Origin: CALDTK01 sp965215215
Lineage (GTDB): Bacteria > Bacteroidota > Bacteroidia > Chitinophagales > Saprospiraceae
Direction of reading: 5' to 3'
NCBI GenBank assembly: GCA_965215215.1
Contig: OZ244043.1
Location: forward strand, 3,720,001-3,784,000
Length of the DNA stretch: 64,000 nt
Position numbers and translations under genes: made by a program. How positions within the stretch are numbered: the stretch's first letter is position 1; every line of letters begins with the position of its first letter. Positions 1 through 8,703 of this stretch are shown here, piece after piece. A model generated the notes under the pieces. It searched no databases. It was given only the letters and a program-made list of their open reading frames with translations, and was not told the origin of the DNA.

Positions 1-886
1 CGAGCGCGATGTGCTCCCGCTTCTCCACCATCTGATCGAACACCGTGGGGATGGCCGTTCCGACGTCCACGCTCATGATCGGTCGCGCGAACTCCGCGAG
101 GGGTCTGTCGCCGTGTCCGCGGTACGCCTCGATGAGCAGGGTGTCCTTGAGCACGAAACTGCTGATCTCGTCGATGCTGGTCGCGTACACGGGGATGCGA
201 CTGAACCGGAGCTCCGGGTTGGCGCCGAGGAACTCGTCGATCGTCTGGGCCGAAGGCGCGGCGAGCATCACGGTACGGGGCGTCATGATGTCGGAGACCA
301 AGATCTCGCGGGAGCGCAGGAGGTTTTGCATGACCACACTCTCGGAACGCTGGAGCACGCCCTCCCGCTCGGAGAGGGTGGCGAGCGCGGTGATGTCTTC
401 GCGGGACATGGTGGTCTGGTGCCCTTTGCCCTTGAGCAGCTTGGTGATCTGTTGGCTCAGCCACACGAGCGGGAGTAGGACCTTGATGGAGAAATTCAGG
501 GTACGAGCCGTAAACGGGGCGAGCTTTCGCCAGTAGGTGGCGCCGATGGTTTTGGGGATGATCTCGGAGAGGATCAGGATGGCCAGCGTCATGACCGTAG
601 GCACCACGATCCCGGTAACGAACTCGTCGCCGGGCCAGACCCTGGTGGCCTGCGCTCCGACGCCGATCGCCCCGACGGTATGTGCGATGGTGTTGAGCGT
701 GAGGATCGCCGAGAGCGGGCGGTCCACATTGTCCTTGAAGCCCTTTAGGATGGCACCGACGGCGCTGCCCTCTTGGTTGCGGGCCTCCACGTAGCTGGGC
801 GGGATGGTGAGCAGACTCGCCTCCCACAGCGAGCAGAGGAACGAGAAGGTGATGGATACGAGAAAGAAGACGACGAGTAGGGTCAT
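1..886 (-). CDS. CNNM/CBS-domain membrane protein (CorC/TlyC-like), 3' end cut by window
   Basis: The visible 295 residues start at the ATG complementary to 884-886 and run off the left edge. An N-terminal DUF21/CNNM transmembrane domain spans about residues 1-150, with hydrophobic helices near 3-22, 58-80 and 88-115. The helix-end motif LSEIIPKTIGA (residues 107-117) is typical of this family. The first CBS domain begins near residue 198 (DIMTPRTVM) and continues to the edge. Family members are inner-membrane proteins proposed to export magnesium or cobalt, and TlyC-type names are historical. The C-terminal CBS part and any CorC-HlyC domain lie outside the window. The gene is divergent from susC and separated from it by 254 bp. 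Confidence 0.9.
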   Translation of the reverse strand, partial: MTLLVVFFLVSITFSFLCSLWEASLLTIPPSYVEARNQEGSAVGAILKGFKDNVDRPLSAILTLNTIAHTVGAIGVGAQATRVWPGDEFVTGIVVPTVMTLAILILSEIIPKTIGATYWRKLAPFTARTLNFSIKVLLPLVWLSQQITKLLKGKGHQTTMSREDITALATLSEREGVLQRSESVVMQNLLRSREILVSDIMTPRTVMLAAPSAQTIDEFLGANPELRFSRIPVYATSIDEISSFVLKDTLLIEAYRGHGDRPLAEFARPIMSVDVGTAIPTVFDQMVEKREHIAL

Positions 887-939
887 AAGTAGAGTACGAC
901 TACTAAGGTGCCGCGAATCTCGGCGGGATCAAAATGTTA

Positions 940-957
940 ACGCCCGCATACGGGCGT
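940..957. repeat. Short perfect inverted repeat in the 887-1140 divergent spacer
   Basis: A 7-bp stem (940-946 with 951-957) surrounds a CATA loop. It sits in the AT-richer 254-bp spacer between the CNNM gene and susC. No T-tract follows on either strand at terminator distance, so an operator or a leader hairpin is as likely as anything. Nothing else clear is seen in the spacer, and no good TAnnTTTG promoter box was found for susC. Confidence 0.3.
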
Positions 958-1140
958 AACAAATTAAGTAAACGAGAAAAATGCGGGTGACGGTTGGACG
1001 CTGTCCCGGGTAGCTCTGTTGGTAAACTTATATGTGTACTTATTGATGGATATGTGTGGTAGAACGATATATTACGCCGCGGTACCAGATGCCAACTAAT
1101 CACACCGCCTACCCAAAGAGGCCAAATATTATAGTGTACG

Positions 1141-4100
1141 ATGAAACTCTACAATCAGCTCTCAGCTGGGTTGCTGCTGCTCGGTAGCACCCATCTAGCC
1201 GCACCGATCAGTGCGCAATCCTCCAATTTTCAACCTAATCCCATTTACGAAGAGGCGTTTGCCTTGAGCTCGGGTGTCTCCCCGCTTGCAGAGCGGGCGA
1301 TCGAGCAGACCGTCGCGGGGGTTATCCTCGACCAGACGAACGCGGAGCCGATCATCGGGGCGACCGTATTGGCCAAGGGTACCGACATCGGCACGGTAAC
1401 CGACATCGACGGAGCGTACAGCTTGACGGTACCCGATGAGGTCGACACGCTCGTGTTCTCGTACATCGGTTACGCCACTCAGGAGATAGCGATAAACGGG
1501 CAAACCACGATCGACGTGGATATGGGTCCCGACGCACAGGCACTGGACGAGGTGTTGGTGGTAGGGTACGGGACGCAGCGGAAATCTGACGTAACCGGCT
1601 CGATCGGCATGGTCAAGGGAGACGAGCTCCTGAAGGCGCCGGTGACCAACGCGCTGCAGGGTTTGCAGGGGAAGGTGGCCGGTGTGAACGTCTACCTGAA
1701 CTCCGGGTCACCGACCAGTAGCCCCCGGGTGCTTATCCGCGGGCTCGGGACGATCAATTCGAGTTCGACGCCGCTTTACGTCGTAGACGGGGTGGTGATG
1801 GAGGATATAAAGTTTTTGAATCCGAACGACATCAGTAGTATCGAGGTACTGAAAGACGCTTCGTCTACGGCCATCTACGGTTCGCGGGGGGCAAACGGCG
1901 TCATTCTAGTCACTACCGAGCGTGGACCGCAGTCGGAGGGTCTCGTGGTCGGTTTCGAGAGTTTCGTTACCGCCGGTGAGCTGCGCAAGAAAATGGACGT
2001 GCTTAACGCACGGGAGTGGTTAGACGTCGTGCGCATCGGTATGGAGAATACGCCGAAATACCGGCCCGGCGAGACGCCGCCCGTTTTCACGACAGATGAC
2101 CCCAACCTCTTCGACGCAAACGGGGATCCGCTCTACGACACGGATTGGCAAGAAGAGCTCACGCGGACCTCCATATCGCACAACAACCAACTGTCCATCC
2201 AGAATCAAAGCGAGAAATCCACCTACGGCGTCTTTCTCAACTACTCGCGAACCGAGGGGATAATGATCGAAAATTACCTCGACCGCCTCTACGGGAAAGT
2301 GGCTTTCGAGGGTAATCCGCACGAGTGGCTAACGGTCGGGTTTAACCTTCTGGCTAACGTTAGCGAGGAGAATAGCTTCGACGAGGGCGGTGGGTACCAG
2401 TCGCCGCGACGGACGATGATCGAGATGCCACCGATCTTCCCCGTACAGTTTCCGGACGGTACGTACTCCAATTCGTCCAACATTACCGATGCCTACAACC
2501 TGGAAGCGATGGCGAATCCGGTACACGTAGTCAGGACGCAAGACCGTCTCGCCAAACGGACTCAATTATTTGGTAACGCTTATCTGGTATTCCATATCCT
2601 CGACGGACTCGATCTACGAACGCAGTTTGGATTCGACAAGCAGGATCGCTATTTCCAATTTTACAGCCCGACAGATTTGGTTAACATTTCTGCGCCGTTG
2701 GGTAGCGCCAGTGAAACGCTCAGCCGAGTTAACTACTGGCAGCAGGAGACCTTCCTGAACTACACGCAAGATCTCGGGCCACACAGTTTCAATGGAGTAC
2801 TTGGTCTGAGTTGGCAGGAGAGGGTAGCCGATGGATTTAGTGCATCGACTCAGGGTTTCGCGGATGACTTCTTTCGTTTCAACAACCTCGGAGCGGGTAG
2901 TCAACCGGGTACCCCAGGTTCATTTTACGAGGATTGGGCCATGAACTCGTACTTCGCGAGGGCGAGTTATACGTACAACAGCAAATACCTCCTGACTTTT
3001 ACGGGACGAGCCGACGGTTCGTCACGATTCGGAGCAAACAACAAGTACGCATACTTCCCCTCAGTTGGTTTAGGTTGGGTCGTATCCGAAGAGCCGTTCC
3101 TGCAGGGCGTCGACGTATTGGATCAACTCAAGCTACGCGCCAGCTACGGGATAACGGGGAATACCGAAATACCCTCTTACCAGCCGCTTCCCACAATTGA
3201 TACTCGTACTATACCTCTCGGCGGGCAACTAGTCGGCGCTAGTGGGGTACAACGGCTCGGGAATCCGGACTTAGAATGGGAGAAGTCGAAACAGTTTGAT
3301 ATCGGCCTGAACTTGAGTCTTTTCGAGTATCGGGTTAGTGTCGAATTCGACTATTACGATAAGCTAACCACGGATCTTCTGCTCGCCAATCCTATACCGC
3401 AATCTACCGGATTCGGTTCAGTGTTGGATAACATCGGTTCTATCTCCAACCGGGGTATTGAGGTTATGGTTACCACCGAGAACATCGCCAAGAATAGGTT
3501 CGGTTGGAGCACGACCCTGAACTTCAGTCGAAATACGAACACAATCGAGGATCTCGGTGAGAACGATGAGGACATATTCCCCGGACCGGGTTTTGTGTCC
3601 GGCAGTAACACCATCCTCCGCGTCGGAGAGCCCCTCGGAGCCTTTTGGGGTTTCGAGCGCTCTGGGACCTGGGGAACCGATGAAGCTGAGGCCGCCCTGG
3701 CGGCAGGTGCCCTTCCGGGGGAGGCTAAACGTTCCGAGGAGCAAACGATTATCGGTAGCGGTCTACCGACTTGGTCGGGGAGCTTGATCAATAACTTCCG
3801 TTTCGGAAATTTCGATCTGACGGCTGATCTACAGTTCGTTTTCGACGTAGACGTCCTGCAGCAGTACCTACACTCGGTCGAGGACCGCTCCGGTATCGCT
3901 AACGGACTGCGAACGATCCTAACCGATAGCTGGACGCCCGAGAACCAAAATACCCCCGTTCAAGAAATCCGTAACCAGGCTTACGCAGGGCAAAATAGCC
4001 GGGTGGATAGCCGTTGGGTGGCGGACGGCTCTTACGTAAGGGGCAATGTGTTTTCTCTTGGATATACACTACCGAACGAAATCGCGGGCCGTGTTGGACT

Positions 4101-4278
4101 AAACAACTTCCGTGTGTATGGTACCGTCCAAAACGCCTTCGTCGTTCACTCGGACGAGTTTCAAGGACTCGATCCGGAGACTACTTCCTACGACGGCAAT
4201 CCGTTCGCACAGAACGTTTTCTTCTTCCAGTACCCTCGCCCGCGTACGTACACGTTGGGTGTCAATCTTAACTTTTAA
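1141..4278 (+). CDS. SusC/RagA-family TonB-dependent outer-membrane transporter
   Basis: This 1045-residue protein has a signal-like N terminus (residues 1-26, ending ISAQ) and a carboxypeptidase-regulatory-like domain at about 58-130 (VAGVILDQ to IDVDMG). A TonB-box-like DEVLVVGYG follows at 136-144, then a plug domain at about 150-263 with the SusC signature LYVVDGV and a GANGVILVTT motif. The remainder is beta-barrel. The protein ends in an aromatic strand (YTLGVNLNF), as outer-membrane barrels do. It is 11 bp upstream of a SusD gene, so the two form a standard glycan or oligopeptide uptake pair. The adjacent GH99-like enzyme suggests a mannose-containing glycan, but this is inference. Base composition is clearly lower in GC than the rest of the window. 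No anti-sigma or hybrid two-component regulator is next to it. Confidence 0.96.
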   Translation: MKLYNQLSAGLLLLGSTHLAAPISAQSSNFQPNPIYEEAFALSSGVSPLAERAIEQTVAGVILDQTNAEPIIGATVLAKGTDIGTVTDIDGAYSLTVPDEVDTLVFSYIGYATQEIAINGQTTIDVDMGPDAQALDEVLVVGYGTQRKSDVTGSIGMVKGDELLKAPVTNALQGLQGKVAGVNVYLNSGSPTSSPRVLIRGLGTINSSSTPLYVVDGVVMEDIKFLNPNDISSIEVLKDASSTAIYGSRGANGVILVTTERGPQSEGLVVGFESFVTAGELRKKMDVLNAREWLDVVRIGMENTPKYRPGETPPVFTTDDPNLFDANGDPLYDTDWQEELTRTSISHNNQLSIQNQSEKSTYGVFLNYSRTEGIMIENYLDRLYGKVAFEGNPHEWLTVGFNLLANVSEENSFDEGGGYQSPRRTMIEMPPIFPVQFPDGTYSNSSNITDAYNLEAMANPVHVVRTQDRLAKRTQLFGNAYLVFHILDGLDLRTQFGFDKQDRYFQFYSPTDLVNISAPLGSASETLSRVNYWQQETFLNYTQDLGPHSFNGVLGLSWQERVADGFSASTQGFADDFFRFNNLGAGSQPGTPGSFYEDWAMNSYFARASYTYNSKYLLTFTGRADGSSRFGANNKYAYFPSVGLGWVVSEEPFLQGVDVLDQLKLRASYGITGNTEIPSYQPLPTIDTRTIPLGGQLVGASGVQRLGNPDLEWEKSKQFDIGLNLSLFEYRVSVEFDYYDKLTTDLLLANPIPQSTGFGSVLDNIGSISNRGIEVMVTTENIAKNRFGWSTTLNFSRNTNTIEDLGENDEDIFPGPGFVSGSNTILRVGEPLGAFWGFERSGTWGTDEAEAALAAGALPGEAKRSEEQTIIGSGLPTWSGSLINNFRFGNFDLTADLQFVFDVDVLQQYLHSVEDRSGIANGLRTILTDSWTPENQNTPVQEIRNQAYAGQNSRVDSRWVADGSYVRGNVFSLGYTLPNEIAGRVGLNNFRVYGTVQNAFVVHSDEFQGLDPETTSYDGNPFAQNVFFFQYPRPRTYTLGVNLNF

Positions 4279-4289
4279 ACTTAAATCAG

Positions 4290-5879
4290 ATGAACTATTC
4301 GCTTAAAGCAGCGGCGGTTATTCTGCTGGGGGTATCATTCTCTTCCTGTCAAGAATTCCTTACCGAGGAGCCCCGTAGTGTCATCACTACGGATCAATTC
4401 TATACCGAGCCGCAACAGGCCGAGAACGTCGTTAACAACATGTACCGAAAGGGGGCTCCGTCCCCGTGGATTTTCGGGGGCGTGTACTCCGGTATGCAGG
4501 GTATGTACGGGCCTTACGTCTCCGGGTTTTTCGATAACGAGTACAAAGGTCAGGAGCTCCACATCGAGTTCGGGCAGCAGCTCACGTTAAATGGTACAAA
4601 CGTAAACGGGTACATAAACGGCATTTGGTCGACGATGTACGATGCGATATCCGATGCCAACAACGCCGTTAAGTACGTGCCCCAAACGCCCGGCGTCGAC
4701 GACACGCGATCCAGGCAGTTGGTTGGTGAAGCTCGATTTTTTAGAGGTTGGGCCTATTTTACCCTCGTTCGCCTATTCGGCGAGGTACCCATCGTTACCC
4801 GGCCGTACGAAAGTTTGGATAGCCTCTTTTTGCCGAAGAGTCCTACGTCAGAAGTGTACGCCCAGATTGTCGCGGACCTCACCTACGCCATAGACGAGGG
4901 AGGGCTTTCGGAGTCGACGATGGCTAATAACGGATACCGGGTAACCAAAGGGGCAGCGCAAGCGGTGCTCGCGGATGTCTATCTGACTATGGGTGGATTT
5001 CCGTTACAGGACGATCAGTCCGCTAACGCAGCCGCCGTGGCCGAAGCGCTGATCAATACCGGGGCACACTCGCTCGCGCAAAACAATGCAGACGAGTTGG
5101 CCGACGGTGACTTCACGAATAGCGCCTACAACCAAATTCGGCGGGAGGAAACTCGGGCCACGGAGGATATCTACCCCATTGAGTTTTTGATCGGTATATC
5201 TAATTCAGAGTACCCTAGATTCTGTTGGCCGGTGACAACGACCAGTTTAACGAAGTACGACATCACGAATGGGGCGTACCAACCGCGTGCAGAATTCCTA
5301 AACGGTTACGACCGCGAGAATGACCTCCGAATTCAAGAAAAGCAGTACTGGCATTCCACTGCCGTCGTAGGGGATAGTACGATCACCTTTCCGACAGCTC
5401 CGTACATCTGGAACGATGATCAGGCTATCTTCGAGTCGGCAGCTTCGCAGAAAGGGGTACACGCCTACGGTTACGCGGAGGTCCTGCTGATCGCGGCGGA
5501 GTCGATTGCCCGCTCCGAGGGCGTCAACGACCGAGCGGTCGACTACCTCACCCAAGTACGGAGTCGAGCGTACTGGAAGCAGGATGTCGAAGAGATCAAG
5601 TCCGAGCTAGCGGGCCTCTCGGTCGACGATTTCGTTCAAGAGGTTTGGAAGGAGCGCTACCGGGAGCTGGTGTTCGACTTCAAGATTTGGTACGACATGA
5701 TTCGGACCCGCCAGTACCCTCTGACCACGGAAGACGGTGGTGGGGACATCGAATACGTGCCGCTCGTGGGGCAGGAGAACACCTGGGGGAAGGCCTTCCA
5801 GGAGAAGAACCTCCTCTGGCCACTTCCCGATCAGGAGCTGCAGCGAAATCCTGAGCTTCCGCAAAATCCGGGGTACTAG
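4290..5879 (+). CDS. SusD/RagB-family outer-membrane glycan-binding lipoprotein
   Basis: This 529-residue partner of the preceding SusC has a lipoprotein signal whose hydrophobic core ends SFSSC, placing the lipidated cysteine at residue 20. The mature N terminus (CQEFLTEEPRS) has the usual SusD pattern. TPR-like helical segments include GEARFFRGWAYFTLVRLFGE around residues 145-165. The C-terminal region has VWKERYRELVFDFKIWYDMIRT and ends with LPQNPGY, matching the common SusD ending in which the last residues read N-P-G-Y. The gene is 11 bp from susC and followed by a strong terminator, so the two genes form a unit. Ligand specificity cannot be read from the sequence. Confidence 0.96.
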   Translation: MNYSLKAAAVILLGVSFSSCQEFLTEEPRSVITTDQFYTEPQQAENVVNNMYRKGAPSPWIFGGVYSGMQGMYGPYVSGFFDNEYKGQELHIEFGQQLTLNGTNVNGYINGIWSTMYDAISDANNAVKYVPQTPGVDDTRSRQLVGEARFFRGWAYFTLVRLFGEVPIVTRPYESLDSLFLPKSPTSEVYAQIVADLTYAIDEGGLSESTMANNGYRVTKGAAQAVLADVYLTMGGFPLQDDQSANAAAVAEALINTGAHSLAQNNADELADGDFTNSAYNQIRREETRATEDIYPIEFLIGISNSEYPRFCWPVTTTSLTKYDITNGAYQPRAEFLNGYDRENDLRIQEKQYWHSTAVVGDSTITFPTAPYIWNDDQAIFESAASQKGVHAYGYAEVLLIAAESIARSEGVNDRAVDYLTQVRSRAYWKQDVEEIKSELAGLSVDDFVQEVWKERYRELVFDFKIWYDMIRTRQYPLTTEDGGGDIEYVPLVGQENTWGKAFQEKNLLWPLPDQELQRNPELPQNPGY

Positions 5880-5911
5880 AGCGAAAGCTTCGAAATAGCA
5901 TTTCAGTGCTT

Positions 5912-5947
5912 GCGAGTTGGCGACCGATCGCCAACTCGCTTTTTTTT
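5912..5947 (+). terminator. Rho-independent terminator after susCD
   Basis: A perfect 12-bp stem (5912-5923 with 5928-5939) encloses a 4-nt loop CCGA and is followed by eight T residues (5940-5947). It lies 32 bp after the susD stop and should separate susCD transcription from the downstream hydrolase. Confidence 0.93.
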
Positions 5948-6070
5948 GGTGGGTAACCAAGCAATTACAGCAACCAACAAATTGGATATGATGCAAGCGA
6001 GCTGGAATTATCCGACAATAGGAGGGTTCTTTACGGTATTAAATATGCTTAGTTAAGCTGAATTTAGGGC

Positions 6071-6078
6071 TAGATTTG
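6071..6078 (+). promoter_or_regulatory. Possible Bacteroidota -7 promoter box for the GH99-like gene
   Basis: TAGATTTG at 6071-6078 matches the Bacteroidota primary sigma consensus TAnnTTTG. It lies 83 bp upstream of the GH99-like start, inside the AT-rich 5948-6160 spacer and after the susCD terminator. I do not see a convincing TTTG-type -33 box 19-21 bp upstream, so this is tentative. Confidence 0.35.
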
Positions 6079-6160
6079 GTGGAGGAGGTATATTGTCAGT
6101 TATTCCGAGCTATACGACTTGGCTAACTTGGTGACGTCACGCTCCCTCTAATAGTCTGAT

Positions 6161-8515
6161 ATGCGAAAACGAGTACTCTTCTTCCTGCTTTTCGGCCTGC
6201 TTTTTAGCAGCCTCCTCTCGGCGCAGCCGGCACGCGTTAGCAAGACGTACACCAAGCCGGTCATGATGCACTACATGCCGTGGTTCGACACACCCGACTT
6301 CGGGGGTGCGTGGGGTTACCACTGGACCTTCAGTAACCGCAATCCAAATAATATCGTCGACGGTAAGCGCGAGATCGCTTCCCATTACTATCCGCTGATC
6401 GGTCCTTACGGAAGTAGCGATCCGGATGTAGTCGAGTACCACCTGCTGCTCATGAAGTACGCGGGCATCGACGGGGTGCTGGTAGACTGGTACGGTGAGC
6501 AGGGCAGCAACGGCGACGTGGGCAGCCTGCTGCGCAACTCGAACGCGATCATCGACCGGACCGACGAGGCCGGCTTGCAGTTCGGGATCATCTTCGAAGA
6601 TCGCTTTACTACTTCAGTCGAACAGGGCCGGGGGAATATGGCCTACGCTGGCCGGAACTACTTTAATAGGCCCAACTATCTGAAGGTCAACAACGCCCCT
6701 TTAGTAGGCGTCTTCGGTCCAATCACGTTCGAATCACCCGCCCAGTGGTCTACGATTCTCGGCGGCGCAGGTCAGGAAGTCACTTTCTTGACGCTCGTCT
6801 ACGAGGCGGACGATGCCGGTAACAACACCGACGGCGAGTACGTCTGGATCTACGAGGAGGAGCCGGCGAACGACTACTACGAACGTATGGAGACGTACTA
6901 CCGCGATCGCGCTCCCGGGCAGGGTATAGTGATGGGGGTTGCGTACCCGGGATTCAAGGATTTTTACGCCGAGGGTGGAGCTGGAAGTAGCTTCTTCACG
7001 ATCCCGCACAACGGTACGAATACTCTAAAGCAGGTACTAGGTCTCGTAAGGCAGTACGACAGTCAGATCGACGTATTGCAACTCGCTACGTGGAATGACT
7101 TCGGCGAGGGAACCAGCTTCGAACCGACCGAGGAGTTCGGCTTCGGCTTCCTAACGACACTTCAAGATTTCCTCGGGGTCTCCTACGGGGAGGATGAGCT
7201 CCGACAAATTCTACGCCTTTACGAACTCCGGAAGAAGTACAGGGGCAACGGAGGGAAGCAGGCTCAGCTGAATCGAGCTTACGATCAGTTCGTGGCGCTG
7301 CGGGTCGACCGGGCGATCGCCACGCTAAACGCCGTAGATGGAAACAATCCACCGCCCCCGCCCCCGCCGAATCCTCCTAACCCGCCGAATCCTCCTAACC
7401 CGCCGAATCCCGGCGACTGCGCCGTCCGCCAGATCAGCGACCGGATCGAAGCGGAAGCTTACTGCCGTGAGCGCGGGATCCAGCTCGAGGGGACGAGCGA
7501 TAACGGGGGCGGGCAGAACGTGGGGTACATCGACACGGAGGACTTCGTCACCTACCGAATCAACGTACCCGCTACCGGTACCTACAGGGTCCAGTACCGT
7601 ATCGCCAGCCAAAACGGCGGCGAGAACCTCCGCTTCGAGCAGGGTGGAGGAGCCCGCGTTTTTGGGACCCTCGGGGTTCCATCCACCGGCGGCTGGCAGA
7701 ATTGGCGAACGATCGAGCACACCGTCGACCTTCAGGCCGGCGAGCAGGAGCTCGCCATCGTGGCCAACTCCGGCGGATTCAACATCAACTGGTGGACCGC
7801 TACCCAGACCGACGGCAACGGTGGCGGCGGTGGTAACCCAAACGCTTCTACGTACCGCATCAAGAACGTCTGGCAGAACACCTACCTGTACGACGCCGGT
7901 GATCGTGTTGGCTACAGCGCCTCGGCGGGCGGTAGTGACTACACTTGGGCCGTTGAATCAACGTTCGGAGGGTTCAGCGAGCTCCGCAACGTAGGCACGG
8001 GTGACTACATGCACGTCGAGAACCAGACCGGCTTCGTGCAGTCGACTACCCGTACGCCGGGCTGGTTTAGCTCGCAGTGGACAATCTCCGACGCCGGCAA
8101 CGGGCGGTCCCGCATCGGTAACCGTTGGCGATCTACGCAGTCCATACACGTGGAGAACCTCACGGGCTTCGCGCAGGCGGGGACTACGTTCCCCGTGTGG
8201 CTGAGCGCCCAGTGGGTTCTCGAACCGGTAGGAACGAGCGCGCGCACCAACCCCAGCGGCCGGGATACCGCACCGAGCTTCTCGGTCTTCCCGAATCCCC
8301 TGCCCTCCGCTGACGCCCTAACGGTCGAGTACACCGGGGCGATTGACGATCGATCCTTCGTTGAGATTTATGACCTCAGCGGAAAGCTGGTCGTCAAGCA
8401 GGCGCTAACCGGATCGCGGACCGCCGTGTCCACCGCGGGAACGGCCGCCGGACTCTACCTCGTGACCGTCAGAGGCCAGCACGAAGCCCCCACCACGAAG
8501 CTGGTGGTTAAGTAG
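6161..8515 (+). CDS. Secreted GH99/GH71-like glycoside hydrolase with CBM6-like and beta-trefoil-like modules and T9SS tail
   Basis: The protein has 784 residues. A signal peptide (residues 1-22, ending LSAQ) leads into a GH99-like TIM barrel at about 30-390, with the opening motif MMHYMPWF (35-42) and the late motif WNDFGEGTSFEP near 309-320, where this superfamily carries catalytic acids. A proline/asparagine linker (about 397-416, NPPNPP repeats) precedes a CBM6-like domain (about 426-545, from RIEAEAYC to NINWW). A ricin/fascin-like trefoil region follows (about 560-695) with repeated HVENLTGF/HVENQTGF motifs. The C-terminal type A sorting domain (about 703-784) has FSVFPNP and ends KLVVK. 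Known GH99 enzymes cleave alpha-mannosides. The position beside susCD suggests extracellular glycan depolymerisation. Confidence 0.9.
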   Translation: MRKRVLFFLLFGLLFSSLLSAQPARVSKTYTKPVMMHYMPWFDTPDFGGAWGYHWTFSNRNPNNIVDGKREIASHYYPLIGPYGSSDPDVVEYHLLLMKYAGIDGVLVDWYGEQGSNGDVGSLLRNSNAIIDRTDEAGLQFGIIFEDRFTTSVEQGRGNMAYAGRNYFNRPNYLKVNNAPLVGVFGPITFESPAQWSTILGGAGQEVTFLTLVYEADDAGNNTDGEYVWIYEEEPANDYYERMETYYRDRAPGQGIVMGVAYPGFKDFYAEGGAGSSFFTIPHNGTNTLKQVLGLVRQYDSQIDVLQLATWNDFGEGTSFEPTEEFGFGFLTTLQDFLGVSYGEDELRQILRLYELRKKYRGNGGKQAQLNRAYDQFVALRVDRAIATLNAVDGNNPPPPPPPNPPNPPNPPNPPNPGDCAVRQISDRIEAEAYCRERGIQLEGTSDNGGGQNVGYIDTEDFVTYRINVPATGTYRVQYRIASQNGGENLRFEQGGGARVFGTLGVPSTGGWQNWRTIEHTVDLQAGEQELAIVANSGGFNINWWTATQTDGNGGGGGNPNASTYRIKNVWQNTYLYDAGDRVGYSASAGGSDYTWAVESTFGGFSELRNVGTGDYMHVENQTGFVQSTTRTPGWFSSQWTISDAGNGRSRIGNRWRSTQSIHVENLTGFAQAGTTFPVWLSAQWVLEPVGTSARTNPSGRDTAPSFSVFPNPLPSADALTVEYTGAIDDRSFVEIYDLSGKLVVKQALTGSRTAVSTAGTAAGLYLVTVRGQHEAPTTKLVVK

Positions 8516-8516
8516 G

Positions 8517-8576
8517 CGTATAATCCTTCGGCAGGATCAGCCATTCAGCTGATCCTGCCGAAGGATTATACGTTTT
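8517..8576 (+). terminator. Long perfect hairpin terminator after the GH99-like gene
   Basis: A perfect 25-bp inverted repeat (8517-8541 with 8548-8572) surrounds a 6-nt loop CATTCA and is followed by TTTT (8573-8576). It begins one base after the hydrolase stop codon. The T-tract is short but the stem is unusually long, and it could act in both directions. Confidence 0.85.
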
Positions 8577-8703
8577 CGCGAAAGCGAGGCAACTATGTTC
8601 TGTGCGTGTCTTTATGTACGGTTATTAGCCGCGGCTAGCGGCCCGTTCAGCGAATATTCTCCACCTTTACGCCTTCCACGAAACCGTGTAAGCGCAGTGT
8701 AGT

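Noticed and set aside
1..794. Plus-strand open frames across the CNNM gene
   Set aside because: The minus strand gives a clear CNNM/CBS protein. The plus-strand frames have no family features.
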